Positions 13,187 to 25,863 of a DNA stretch of 64,000 nucleotides are shown here, one piece after another. Source of the DNA: Phycomyces blakesleeanus NRRL 1555(-) (taxonomy: Eukaryota > Mucoromycota > Mucoromycetes > Mucorales > Phycomycetaceae); the NCBI RefSeq assembly GCF_001638985.1, contig NW_017265156.1:620001-684000 (forward strand), given 5' to 3'. The notes under the pieces were generated by a model. The model was not told the origin of the DNA. It did no database searches and was given only the letters and a program-made list of their open reading frames with translations. Position numbers and translations under genes: made by a program. Numbering within the stretch: position 1 is the stretch's first letter; every line of letters starts with the position of its first letter.

Positions 13187-14787
13187 AACTCTTGAAACAC
13201 ACATATTCACACACTCCTTCACTCACTCATTCACACACAAAAGAAATGATCCAAGACAAAAAAAAACATACAAAGTTTTCTACTAACAACAACAAAATAA
13301 AATAAAATCAAATCAAATCAAATCAAATCAAATCAAATATTCTCTCATTCATTCGTTACAACTTTTATAGTCTGCACTTGTTTTTTTTTTGTTCTTTCTA
13401 TGAAAGCCAAAAATGTTGGGAAATTGGCTTACATTTAAGCTTTTTTTTTATGATGATGATTATGGTTATGGTTACGGTGGCGGTAATGGTGGCGGTAATT
13501 ATTATAGGCTGTGGGTGTCCCGTTCACCCCCTCTTTTATCTTATTTTTACTTTAAACAGGGATACGCATGTGTTTCCTTTTTGAGATATAAGACAAGGTT
13601 TTTCTTCTTTCTCCGTTAGTTCAACAACAACAAGTAAATAACTTCTCAAGAACAATGAAAAGAGATAACTTATGCCAATACTTTCCATAACATGTCACAT
13701 TAACAAGTTTATCCGGTAGAGTTCCAAATACTTGGTTTTGAAACTCTCATCTGACAAAAGTTCCTCTCTCTCTCTCTATTTTGTCTAAGAAAAATCATCC
13801 TGTGGTTGGTAAGGTACTTTCAGTGCATGGATTGGCATAGTAAAGACGGTAAAATCACATGCTTGTATACTGTATTACGATTAGTGTTGTAATTATTAGA
13901 CCATCCCTGAAACAATAAAGCAATATTAGCAATACCCTCACAGTATATATATATATATGTTAGTACATCATAACGTGCTTATTATTATTTTATTTTACTA
14001 ATGTGATATATATACTATATATAAGAAAAGTCGTTCTGTGTTGCTCTTGAATGATAAAGAAAAATATTTGCACTACAGTATAGATTGTATGATAATTGAT
14101 TTATGACTCTCTTGACAAGTTAATACATATCTACACTCACTCACTCACTCACTCACTCACTCACTAAGACTCGCCTAAATGCATTTATTGTTATATGGTC
14201 TACATGATAGCTATTGATCGTAACTATGTACGATTAAATTTTAACAAAGCATTATGTTATAACATGCCACTTTAAGTTTTGAGCTATCATATACATATGC
14301 ATATGTATATCCAATCAAAACTTCTAGTTGTGTCAAAATTTCTTTTTTTTATTTTTTATTTTTTTGCTTTCAAGTTGATGGCCTGGGGGATTTAACACGT
14401 CATTCTTTCTGTGTATATGGGCATAGTAATATTTAACCCATAAATAATAATGATTATTGACATGGAGTAGTATGGCTTGGGTAATATACAGTATTATTAA
14501 ATAAACAAGCCAAACCAAACAAAAAAAAATAAGGAGAGAACAAATCAAAAGTCTTGCAAGGCTTTTTTTTTAATATATATTTTACTTAAGAAAAGCTATG
14601 TTTTGCTGCGGCCACTCAATTCAATGCAGCCATAGGTAAAAAGGTAGATAGTAGTAGTTTCATTTTTTGTTTTATCATCTTCTTTAATTATTGGTAATAT
14701 ATACACACACACTGTTCAATCAAAAAAAATCTATACGTAAAATATGCAAAATGATAATAATAATAATAACAATAATAAAAATAAAAG
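13187..14787. other. intergenic with simple repeats
   Basis: Downstream of the MAM3-like stop is an (AAATC)n tract at about 13305-13338. Further along are a (CACT)n tract near 14142-14166 and a perfect 22-bp palindrome of the ATATACATATG type at 14289-14310. No coding sequence is supported. Confidence 0.5.
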
Positions 14788-15349
14788 ATGTCTCAAGAAC
14801 AGGAAGTTACAGAAAAGCCAAAGCGTAAAGAACTATCAGATTACGAAAAGGGTATCATTGTTGGAATGTATATGCGTATTCCAAAGATGTCAAGTATCGC
14901 AAAAGATCTCGACATACCCTATACAACCATCAGCTCGACTATACACCGTTGGAAGACTACCGGGACCGCGCAAACTAAGAAACGGCCAGGAAGACCAGAG
15001 ACTTTGACAGAGAGAAACAAATGTGCTATCCAGATTGCCCTGTTGAGAAACCCAAACATATCTTTGCAAGAACTGACAGAGAGTATTCAAAAGAAAGTGT
15101 CGGCGCGTATTGGCGTGAACGTGGTACGAAAGGCGATCAAGGAAGTGAAGAGGAGAACACTGGGAGCACTAAATGGTAACTCTATTATAATAATGATCTC
15201 GTTACCACATTGCACTATACTACACTACATTTTGTTATGTATAGAGTGTCATTACAGAATAGCTAATATTAAAGTTTTGATTATTAGAGCAACCATTGGA
15301 CACAGAATTAACTACACAAAGTCTTCTTGTTGGAAAAAATGACCGATGA
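14788..15349 (+). CDS. stand-alone Tc1/paired-type HTH DNA-binding protein
   Basis: Two exons (14788-15175, 15288-15349; GTAACT...TTAG intron) give about 149 aa. Residues about 18-125 match the bipartite N-terminal DNA-binding region of Tc1 transposases. There is a first helix-turn-helix (SSIAKDLDIPYTTISSTIHRW), a GRP hook (KKRPGRPETL) and a second helical domain (NPNISLQELTESI). There is no DDE catalytic domain downstream: the frame ends 23 residues after the second HTH. The frame is open, the intron splices cleanly and no terminal inverted repeats were noticed. It is therefore more likely a domesticated or solo DNA-binding gene than a plain transposon fragment. Such HTH-only proteins are common in Mucorales annotations. 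A nuclear regulator role is inference. The alternative is a recent transposase truncation. Confidence 0.65.
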
Positions 15350-17220
15350 ACTCACAGCATTATACTACTATGGCCTGTCCGTTTATTTATTTTTGCTTGC
15401 TGGTCTGCCTGCCTCTATAATTTATTTACTTTTCTTTCTTTCTTTCTTTCTTTTTCTTCTTCTTTTTTATTTGTATTTTTGTTTTTTTTTGTAGATTAGA
15501 AAATAAAAAGAAAGAAAGAAAGTGAGTAAGTAAAGAAGTTAGAAAGTAAGAAAGAAGAAAAGTACGAATTATTTATGATATACTGATTCTCACAAAGAAG
15601 TCTATTAAAAATGAAAAACTAGAGCAAGAAATTTTGGGCTACATCATACATCAAAACACAATATTTGTTCACGTGTGTTTATGAGAAAGTGGGATAATAC
15701 TAGTCAGAATAACAGTAGCCCGAAGAATCCTAAAGGTTAAACAAAAGCAATAGCAATAGCAATAGCAATATTACTTTCAATGGACAGAGAGCGGTGGCTT
15801 TTTTTTAAAAAAAAAAAGAAATTACAGGCTTTTATTTTGAATGCTTTAAAAAAAACAGAGTCGTGTATTTTCTGTAGTGTTTAAAGAGTTTTTAAAGAAG
15901 GTGTATATGCGTGTAATAGTAGTGCATAATAATTCGATAAACTCAGGTAAAGCCTCTGTTCTTTATTTGATAGGATATTTGAGATATTGATAAAGTAGAT
16001 TACACATGACTGCCTAAGAAGAAGTAAAAGAGATTGTAATATTATAGGGTATTAATTATACCACTAAAAGACTGGCTTTTACAGCATAGTAAATGATTCT
16101 CTCTTGGTAGACTTGTTCTGAGAAAATCAGTCATTAGCTATTAAGAATTTATTTTTTTAAAAAAAAAAGAAGCACTACAGCAAATTTCATAGCCATATGT
16201 ATAATACGTGTATAAATAAGCACACCAGTTGTAATGCTAGCAAACTACCCGAAAGAAAACAAAATATAGTAAAGCACATTTGCAAGGCGTACAATTGGGT
16301 TAAAGGGTGTTGGTTTTATTTCCTGGACAAATCAAAATTAATTTTCAGATAAAGAAAGAAATTAATTCAGGCGAATCTACCTTTTCGAATTAACTTCAAA
16401 TAAAAAGTATGTGAACTAAGGACTCAGCGATATTTTCTTTATATTTTATTGTTCTAGGAAGTAAGTTCTCTTATGACAGTAGTCCTTCGGCAAAAGAAAG
16501 GAGTCATTTCAGCGGATTTTCCAAAGGAAAAAAAAACTAACTCGAACTTCCGTGTTACCGCACCTGTCAATTTCAATTGTCTTCATAGGCTTTAAAAGGA
16601 ATGGAAGGAAGTCGGCTTAGATAAGAAAATATACCTGAAAAGTTAGCGACTTGTGTGTTTGCTATTAATAATTTGAAAAGGTGATCAAACAATAAAGAAG
16701 AAGATATGCTTGCTTTTAGAGCGTTATAAGAGGAAGTATGATTATGTATCAGTAAATTGGATAATAGTTATTGACCAGAGAAATTTATAATCCTTGCAAC
16801 AGCACATATAAGCTTTGCGATATGAGCAGAAGTATTTTGAAAAGACATGTCAACCACAATAACATAATAATAAATATTGATCACGACAATGCCAGCCCCA
16901 ATTTGAGCAAGGCCTCAATTGCTTCTGCGCTGAGAGGGAAACATATTATGTGTTTATTTATGATTGTTCTCTATGTCTACTTGAAAATAACAAAGCATTG
17001 GGTTAGTATAGCTATCATATTACATACATATATTTGCATATTACGTTTATTATCTTTTTCTTTTCACTGATACTTTTCTAAAGCACCGCACTCTCTTAAA
17101 ACAACATATTGGTAAGAGAAGAGAGAGAATTTAATCTATATCTAAAAAGCCAGAAAGATACTCTGCGCATGACTTACATTGAGTCTCCATATTTTTAAAA
17201 CAAGTTCATGAGTTACTCTT

Positions 17221-17360
17221 GCACATACTGTATACGATATAATTGTGCTCCCAATTGAGATGACCAATGAAAACAAGTACGCAATTAGCTTTGAAGGGAA
17301 GCTTTGAATCTCGCACATAATATATACAATGATAATTGTGTTCTCAATTGAGATGAGAAC
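17221..17360. repeat. imperfect direct repeat, about 43 bp, two copies
   Basis: A unit beginning GCACATA, then ATAATTGTG and ending CAATTGAGATGA occurs at about 17221-17263 and again at about 17316-17357. Divergence is moderate. It is seen directly; the origin is unknown. Confidence 0.6.
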
Positions 17361-18929
17361 AAGAGAGACAAATAAAGCGGCAAGAATCTTCTTTAGACTA
17401 GCTTGATATTTAAAAGAGATTACTTGATGAATTTTTTTGAAAGGTATGAATAAAGTAGTTCACTGACTAAAGTATTTCTTCATTTGAGAAGAATCTAATC
17501 GCATTGTCTAACAACATGGAAATTTAAATATTCTTTAATTTTTCCACTAAATAAAGCTTTGACTATATCAAAAACATCAAGTAATTCAATGAATTTAGCA
17601 GCTTTGAAAACCTTGGAAACTTAAGAGACTTGAAAGATTTTAAGTGCTCTAAGGGCTATTAGGGGTATTAGGGGTATAAGAGTTATAAGAGTTTTAAGGG
17701 CTTTAGATGCTCTAGGGACTTCAAGGGAATCAGAGCTTTTAAATGATATTAGAAACACTCTTTTTTTATTTTTATTAATCATTTATATTAATTGAATTAC
17801 AAAAAAAAATAAGGCATTGATAGTTATATATGGGTATCCTTAGTATATATACCGGTGAAATTCAGATGCTTAAAAGTCTTTATCTCTTTTCTGATTCCAA
17901 AACTGATAAATACTTCTGTAATGTATATTGAAGTCATCAATCAGTATAGCCGTTCAAAAAGAATAAACCTCAGAATATTATTGTAGTTTCAATTCTTGAT
18001 AACTTCTTGTTCTTCTTCTACCACTTTTCTTATAACACGTAGATATTCTCTAAATGAAAAGATGTTCCACTTCTAATAATCTGCCGAGACCTCTAAAAAA
18101 TATAAAGCTGAATGATAGTAAAGTATTGAACAATAAGATCGTCCATTTCTAACATTAATATGGTATCAGGCGCAGTAAAATCTACTGCTGAGGATAGTTA
18201 TTCAAACGTGATAAATCAAGAAGAAGGCCCTCAGTCTTCCAGTGTACCAAATTATCCAAAAAAAAAATAGAACAAAAGATAAGCAAGAAAAAAGCACTTT
18301 TGGAATTCAAAGAGAAAAAAAAAAAGCCAAAGCACCTGAGCATAGTCCTGAGGAGAAAGTTGAACAATTCACAACTAAAACATCTTTGCACAATATATGC
18401 AGAAACAATGTGATTGCTCAAGAAATTCCGGCTATTTAACAGAGCTTGTTTACCAATATTTCTGCTGCGTAAAACGCGAACCAACGACAGCCCTCATTCC
18501 AGCGGCCACAACCAAAAATATGATCTTTCTTCTATTTACTATATGTGATTGATAGAACACCTTCACACATCCGTACAGGTAACTTTAGTAATCTTAATTT
18601 ATTTTGATTTGCCCAAGAAAAAAAAACAAAACTAACATTATCTAACCCAATTGTTCGCTTTGTATAGTGTGTTTTATTGTATCTGTCCGCACTCTGTATA
18701 TGTTTAGAATACTTTCTAAAAAGAATAAAAAAAAGGAATGTGTATTTATTATTTTGTTTTATACTTGAGGATGATGATATGTATACATATATAAATATGT
18801 ACTACATACAGATAGTAAAGGCATTTTTTTTTAAAAAAAAGAAAAACATGATACAAACAACTCTAGCTAACCAGTTCAGTTTTCATGGGTTGATAACCGA
18901 GACTGTTCTTGTATTTTACAAGTAATATT

Positions 18930-18969
18930 TAACTAGGTAACTAGGTAACTAGGTAACTAGGTAACTAGC
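18930..18969. repeat. (TAACTAGG)n tandem array
   Basis: About five copies of an 8-bp unit, followed by a GTTTGTTG-type array. Simple repeat in intergenic DNA. Confidence 0.85.
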
Positions 18970-21681
18970 TAATACTATCAACTTTGTTTGTTTGTTTGTT
19001 GGTTTGTTGGTTTGTTGGTTTGTTGGTTGGTCGGTCGTAAATATCATAATAAAACAAAAAATAGGTTAAATTCAATTTGTTGATTTATCATAGCAATAGT
19101 AGTGCTGACGGACAGCCTATTTTCAGCTATAAAGCTTATTTTGTAGGATTTTATTTTAGAGGGAAAATTTGCGACTTTGAGATTACTTTTTTTTTTTTTT
19201 TGGGGGGGGGGGAGACCATTGAGTCAAATGATTGTCTTATACTAGATCAACTTGACCTTACTTCCTCTTATTTTGTTTTTACTTTAGATTATGAGTGCGT
19301 TCCATTACGGTTCACATCTTTGACAGTTTGTCTCTTGATCTTTTTGCATTTCTTCATTATATTTCAGTTGTAGTCAAAGCCCAATTGCAATTAGTGGCTT
19401 GCTATATGAAAAGCGCATGAGTTTTTTTTTGGTTTTTTTTTAAGAGACCGCACTTTGTATGCAAACGGTAGTATGCATAAATAAATATAAAAGAATCTTC
19501 CGTGGTAATGTATAGATATATTTGTTTGTGTGTGTGTGTGTGTGTGTGTTTAGACGCCAAAAATAAAAATTAAACTTTATATATATAAAAAGGCGCGATT
19601 AATTAATTAATGAATAAATAAATAAATAGAAAGTAATGCAATAATGAACCATAAACGTGATCTTTACTATATTTAATTGGCCAATTTGTCTGTGTTTGCC
19701 TCGTGGCCATACTCTGGATACAGTTAATGACATATAGATCATAGAAACACAAGCACAAGCACAAGCACAAACACAAACACAAACACCCGGTGAGAGAGAA
19801 AGAAAGAAAGAAAGAAAAGAATAAGAATGTACGTGTGAAGAGGATTGGCCTGTAACACGAATATAGAAGACGATATTAAATCGCATAGAAAAGAAGATTG
19901 TTAAACAACTACTATATATATATATAAAGAAACTCATGAAATGTATATTTTATGGGCTAGACTTGCAAAGAAGTATAAATATATATATGGGAAATGAATG
20001 GAATCAAGGATTGAATTTCTTACTCATTCTTTGGTTCCATTCAGTTCAATTTAATTTGTGTTTTCTATTTTTCTATTTCTCTTTAGTGTTCACCGCCTAT
20101 ACGGAATATAATTCTCCGCCAATGAAAGCAGAGTAGAATTACAAATATGGCCAATGTCTTGCTTAATATGGAAAATGTTATTCTTACCCCCCCCCCATAT
20201 ATATATATATTTGTTCAAAAAAAATAAAAAAAAATAAAGGGCCTTTCTTTACTTTCAAATGATTGAACAATAACGTCAAATTGTAATAAAGCATTCTTTT
20301 TTCTTTCTTTCTGGTTTGACGTTATAGTAGGAATCATTTCTGTCAAAGATATACAAGTCTTAATAACTGGCATATTTTAAATATCTTCAAAAAAAAATAT
20401 AAAAAAAACAAACTAAAAAGAATTCTGTATGGGTGATAATCAACATTAAGCTGTCGATGATAATAGCAATGTGTGAGTAGTCTTTTCTTTTTTTCTTTAC
20501 TTTTTTGAAGTATAATTTGGGTGGCTCAACATTCTCAAGATCTTCAGTTTCTGTCTATGATTCTTATTATTATATTGCCATTATTCACATCTAATTTTTA
20601 ATTTTTTTTATGTATATATATATATATAAAATATCTACAGGATAAATAATTTAAATCCAAGGCTTTCGATTTGTCCCCCCCCCCTTTTTTATATATATAT
20701 GTATATAATCGGAGAGGGTAGAAAATAATAATAAAAAAAAAGAATATTATAATGAAATGTAGATCATTATCACCATAGAGATATATTCTTATTTTTATTC
20801 TTATTCTTCTTTTACTTACTTATTTACTTACTTTAATAGTAATAGTAATTTTATATACACGACTAAATACCTTTTTTTTTTCTTGGGGGACTTGAGTAAC
20901 AAATGAAGGTTGTCCTTTTGTGCGTGTGTGTGCGACACTTGGTAAGCACACACACATATATATGTGGTCTGATCCAAACCGAAAGAAAGAAAGACAAATT
21001 GATTAATTGGGCAGACAAGTCAAGATCCTCTTTACTTATTTTTTTTTATCAATCTATCTAATTGTCTATCTGTATTTGATTGGTTGATTTACTGCTTGGT
21101 TGACTGATTCTCTCTTTATTGTTTTTAATAAAGATTAAACCAAGTTTAACCTTTTTTTATATATTTATATTAGTCCACATGAAGCCTTTCTTTATCTGCA
21201 ACATGTCTTTTACTCTTTTAAAAAAAAAATCAAAAAAGGAAATCCAATGAAATTAAATGAAGTGTATCTTTATTTATATCTTAAAGCCTGTCTGTGCGTT
21301 TAAAATAAAAATAAAATAAAAAAAATGCTAAAGGATGAAAGATGAAGGATGAAGGATGATAATGAAAGCAAAAATATATATCTAATTATATACAAGAAAT
21401 TAAAGATAGTAAATCGAATGTTAATAGTAATGAATAAATAAATAAGTAAGTAATAAGTAATAAATTATAGTATTTTGTTCGTGCGTCTTTGTGCGTCTGC
21501 GTCTGTAAGTAGGTAGGTATATATGTATATGTATCTCTTTTTTTTGGGGGGTGTAAAGGAGGGAATTGTGGCGACCTTGATTGTAGTTTATATGTACAAT
21601 GCTTGTGACTCGAATATATATATATATATAAAAAAAGAAAGCACATTTTTTTTTCTTCTTCTTCTTCTTGCGGGTTCAAGC

Positions 21682-24529
21682 TCAGGTAGAAAGCTCAGGC
21701 AAAGTGCACAGACGTTCCACAGAAGTGGCAGGAGTCAATGGTCGCTGCTGCATGACTACGGAGCAGGTCATCAAATCGTGTCCAGACACTTCGCAGATCT
21801 CGCAGTAGCTCTCCTTATTATCATCATCACCATCAGCGCCGCACTCATCGTCGTCAGAGATTGTCCGGTTAAGGTACTTTGAGACAACCCATCGCTTGCT
21901 GCTCATGCGCCGAGTGCCCTTTAGGAACGTCACTTGCTCTCTGATGTCCTTCAGCTCAGCCTGGAGCCGACTCACAACCCGCCGCTCGTTCTCTAGCGCA
22001 TTGGCCGTCAAGGCTTCCTTAAAGACGTTCTTCTCAATCGCATTCTCAAGTTCATCAATGTCGCACTGCAACACATGGATCTCGTCTTGCTTGTCTCGGA
22101 TCTCCTTTTCGTGCTCTTCCTCGAGCAGCCGCAACTGCAAAACTGCCTTTTGTAGCTTCCACTCGATGCTTGTGTCAAGCTCGGCATCTTCTTCGATACA
22201 CTTTAACCCCTGCTTCTGCAGTCTAGAAATCGCAGACACAAAGCAGTGGCAGTTTGTCTTCTGGCGTCTGGCTTCATGAAGTCGTTTGTTCTCAGTCGAA
22301 AGATTGTCGAGAATCTCGGCTTGCAGGAGCCAACGTGTTTGAGAATCCAAAGAAACATCTGGCATGTTATTATCATCACCTTTATTCTTCTTTTGTTGTT
22401 CAAGTTGTTGTTGATGGAGTTTTTGTTGAGTATGCAAGTTTTGCTGGCTCTCGGCCGCAACCTTTTTCCATTCCTCGACTTCTCTTCTTAACCGGTTCAG
22501 CTCTGCAACCTGAGTCTTGTCGGCCTGGTGCGACTCTTGCTCCCACTTGAACCGAATGGTCTCAAGTGCCGTGCGGGCCTCAATGGCTTCCTTTTCTGCC
22601 TGGACTTGGGCAGTTTTGGCAGCCTGTGCCTCGGCTTGTGCGTCGGATAGCACCTGGGCGTGGCGTTCATTTGCTTGTGCGAGCTGACCTACCAATTCAG
22701 CCTTTTGTTGTTCTAATGCGGCATTTTGTTGCCGCCCAGATGCCAATATTTGCTCCTTTTCTTCCGAAATGGCGCCAAGTTCGGCAAGCGTGGCCTCGTA
22801 CACCTCGATGGCATCCAAACCAGCCTTGCGCAGATCTTCGCGCTCCTTTTGGAGCCTTGAGACCGTTTCTTTGGAAGCCTTGATCGTGTTGGTCAGCAGA
22901 ACATTGGTCTGTTGCGTAGACTTTAAGGTGTTTTCATAATGCTCAAGGCTTTCGCGGCTGGTGTTGCGTAACTCGACAATCGTGTGCTCCATGCTTTGCA
23001 TGCGCTTCTGAGATAATTCAGTGAGCGCGGCTTGGTTAGTGAGGTCGTGGCGAAGAATAGTACAGGAAGCACAAGTATCCGTCAAGGTCTGGGCCGGGAT
23101 TTTTGCCTTTTCGGATGAGACCACGTTTTTCAGAGCTGCTAGTGACTTGGAAGGACGTAGTCGCATGGTATTACTATTACTATTATTATATTTGGTATAT
23201 TTATTATTGCTATATCTATTATTAATACTGTTATCGCTGCTGATGTTACTACTGATATGTGCCGCTATTTGGCCAACTCCGGGCAGCTCTATTGTTGTGC
23301 TTTCCCGGTACTGCCGGGAAGACAACTCTTTGGGAAGATCAAGATCAGGGGCAGAAACAGCTCTCGGTTTGGACTGTTTCACGGTTAATGTGTTCCGGTT
23401 TGATGGTTGGACTGGACTGGGAGCAGGTGATGGAAGAAGGTCTTGGGGCCCCAGTCTGGGCTGTGGTGGTTGTGGTGTTATTTTCGGTGACTGTGGTGTC
23501 GTCCGTTTTTCGTGATAGTTAGTAGTATTATTTTCGGTATAGAGTGGTTGGCGTTTCCGACTGAGGGTATTCTGGATGTGATGTGAAGCAGTCGATGTAG
23601 AGGTAGATGTAGAGGCCGATGTAGGTGTGGGTGTAAGTGTGGGTGTGTGCGTCGGTGTGTGAGTAGGTGTGTTTGTAAGGTTAATTTGGTGGGCTGATTT
23701 TGTTGAGGAGGAGGTATAAGACGAATAGGAGGAAGATGAAGACGAGGCGACTGTAGGTTGAGGAGGTGAACCAGCACCCACACCAGCATTAATACTGCTA
23801 CTAGTAGTAGTAGTGGTAGCAGAAACAGCAGAAACAGCAGCAGCAGCAGAAATTGATGCTTTGCGTGCATAGACTGATTTTGGTAGTGGTGGTGGTGAGA
23901 GTGGAGTTTCGTGCACGGGTGACATTTTAGAAGCAAGAACAAAGATGCCTGTGTTTGGTGGACAAGTAAAGTATCGAGTTCTGATTGCAATGATTAGTAG
24001 AATTCTAAAGACATCACAGAGTGTGTGTGTATATGTATTTAAATATTTAACTAACAATAATAAAAATAAAAAAATAATTATCTTACCCATTTACTGATCC
24101 GTCATTTTTGCCTGTCCCATCAACATCCAACTGTATGCCCGCCCAAAGGCCAACCTTAAAGTGAGTTGTGCCTTGGAATTTAAGAGTGCCTACAATTCCA
24201 GCTGACTCTACTGCGACTCTGCTGCCGACTCGTATTAAGAGCGGGTTTTTTGTGATCCAGAAAGGTTGACGGGCGGCTAGTTTGGCACTTGGCGGGGGAG
24301 TTGTGAGGGAGGTACGGGTCGAAGAAGGATTGTTGTGGTGATATTGAGGTGAGAAAGGTGATGTTGGGGCCTCTATTGAAGAGTCTGATGCACGCGATCG
24401 AGATTGTGTTTGAGATGGTCGAGGGAATGAGGGAGAGATGCGCATTGGCTGTCTTCGTTGGACATCGTATGTGTCTTTACGGGGCTGCTTAGGAGAAAGT
24501 GATCCAGTTGCCGTTGGTGTTGTGTACAT
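21682..24529 (-). CDS. CLIP-170/Tip1/Bik1-type microtubule plus-end protein
   Basis: Two exons (24529-24087, 23980-21682) give about 913 aa. Residues about 101-165 form a CAP-Gly domain containing VGLWAGIQLD and the tubulin-tail-binding GKNDGSVNG motif. The intron falls directly after that motif, and the next exon completes it as TRYFTCPPNTGIFV. A long Ser/Thr/Pro/Asn low-complexity linker follows, then extended coiled coil (about residues 470-830). The C-terminus has a zinc knuckle, YCEICEVSGHDLMTC. This order (CAP-Gly, linker, coiled coil, CxxC-type knuckle) is that of CLIP-170, fission yeast Tip1 and budding yeast Bik1, which track microtubule plus ends. Only one CAP-Gly is present, as in fungi. 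The Met at 24529 is the first ATG in frame with the domain. Confidence 0.9.
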
Positions 24530-25863
24530 GGCAAAGAACTGTTTACAGAGAAGAGGGAAAGGCCTTCGCACGAGCGAGGAGGGGAAAACATCTTTGAAGA
24601 GATTATTCTTATGGCTCCTGTCATGCGATGATACCGAATTGGTGCTACGCTCATGAATGGAGTTCAAACTCGAGCACAGAGACACAAAGCGTTGTCAGGG
24701 ATCTCATTCACTCTCTCTCTCTCTCACACACACACTTGAACACATATTTTTTTTTTCTTCTTTACTTTCATACCCCCCCCCCCCCCCCCCCCCCTTCTCC
24801 CCCCATCACCCTTTTCTCTCTCCCCCACCTTTCACCCTTTCTCCCCCCCCCTCTTTATCTTTTATTTTATTTTATTTATTTATATATATCCTTCTTTCCT
24901 CCCCCCATATATTTAATTTCCTAAAATAGACAAAGGCAGTCTTTAGGGTGACCATCTTTTAAAAATAGATAAAGAGTATGAGTAAATCTGAGTGAGTGAA
25001 CAGGTAAGATAGACAAATAGAGAGAGACATATACATGTGTGTTTGTCTTGGTTTGTAAAGTAAAACTAATAAAAGTAAGAAAACCCTTGTAAATACCAAG
25101 TCACTAGAAAGTATTGACGCTTTAAAAAAAGAAAAGAAAAACATATATATATATATATATAATTTATTTTGGTTTCTTTATGAAATATACATAAGATGGT
25201 CTTTAGAGAATCTCCCCAAAAGACCAAGAGAAAGATAGAATAATAATAAAAAGGGTAGGTCGAATGGGCGGACACCCAAGGGAAGGATGTCACGAAACGA
25301 ACTGTTAACCAATTAGAGACAAGTGTGATTTTATAGTACACGTGTACTGGCTCTGAGTAGCAAAATAAAATAAAATAAAAAATAAAATCTTTAAGCTGGC
25401 CCCCTCCCTCTTTCAGAAACCACTCTTTTTTTTTTTATATTTTATATATTTTTTATTTTCTACTACACCTTGACCGATTCTATTTTACTTTCTTCTTTCT
25501 TCTCTCTCTCTCTCTCTCTCTCTCTTTCGCCATTCTGCATTCGCATGTTATAACCCATCCGCAGACCAAAGCCCATCTCTCTCTCTCTCTCTTCTCTCTC
25601 TCCTCTTCTTCTTCTTAACCTCATCACCATTCCAACCATCTTCGTTTCTATATTACACCTCTTCCCTACCTCTTTATCAATCTGATATTATCTGATCTTT
25701 TCCCTTTACATCTTTATCTTTATCTATATTTTTCCTTTTATTTCCTTTTATTTTATTTTATTTTATTTTATTTTACTTCTTATATATATATTGTCTTTGT
25801 TTATATACACACATACACATATACATATATTACTCTTCTCTTTTTATTATCAAATTTGTAAAG
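24530..25863. other. divergent promoter region, pyrimidine-rich, with a 22-bp C run
   Basis: A head-to-head region between the CLIP-like gene (-) and the PNRC-motif gene (+). It contains a run of 22 C at 24773-24794 followed by further C/T blocks to about 24910. Later come long CT microsatellites near 25500-25525 and 25578-25600 and a TTTTA array near 25735-25770. No gene is supported. Confidence 0.6.
24773..24794. repeat. homopolymer C22
   Basis: Twenty-two consecutive C on the plus strand, preceded by T-rich and followed by CT-rich DNA. It could also be a length-uncertain assembly spot. Confidence 0.9.

Larger units (their letters stand above)
15350..21681. other. 6.3-kb gene-poor intergenic region
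   Basis: No family is recognised on either strand. Open frames near 16771-17070 and 18172-18439 show no convincing domain. The second is broken at an A10 run and could be a decayed gene. The region holds T7-8/A10-11 junctions at 15799-15817 and 16152-16168, an imperfect direct repeat at about 17220-17360 and a TAACTAGG array at 18930-18969. It also has GTTT/GTTG and (TG)n microsatellites near 18985-19030 and 19526-19550, and C9 tracts near 20188 and 20677. Confidence 0.5.

Noticed and set aside
18172..18439. Possible gene fragment (acidic, Lys-rich frame broken at an A10 run)
   Set aside because: Start and stop are close, no domain is seen and the shift cannot be shown to be real; left as part of the intergenic entry.
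22566..23515. Several plus-strand open frames across the CLIP-like gene
   Set aside because: They are shadows of a long coding exon with repetitive codons; the minus-strand frame has CAP-Gly, coiled coil and zinc knuckle.
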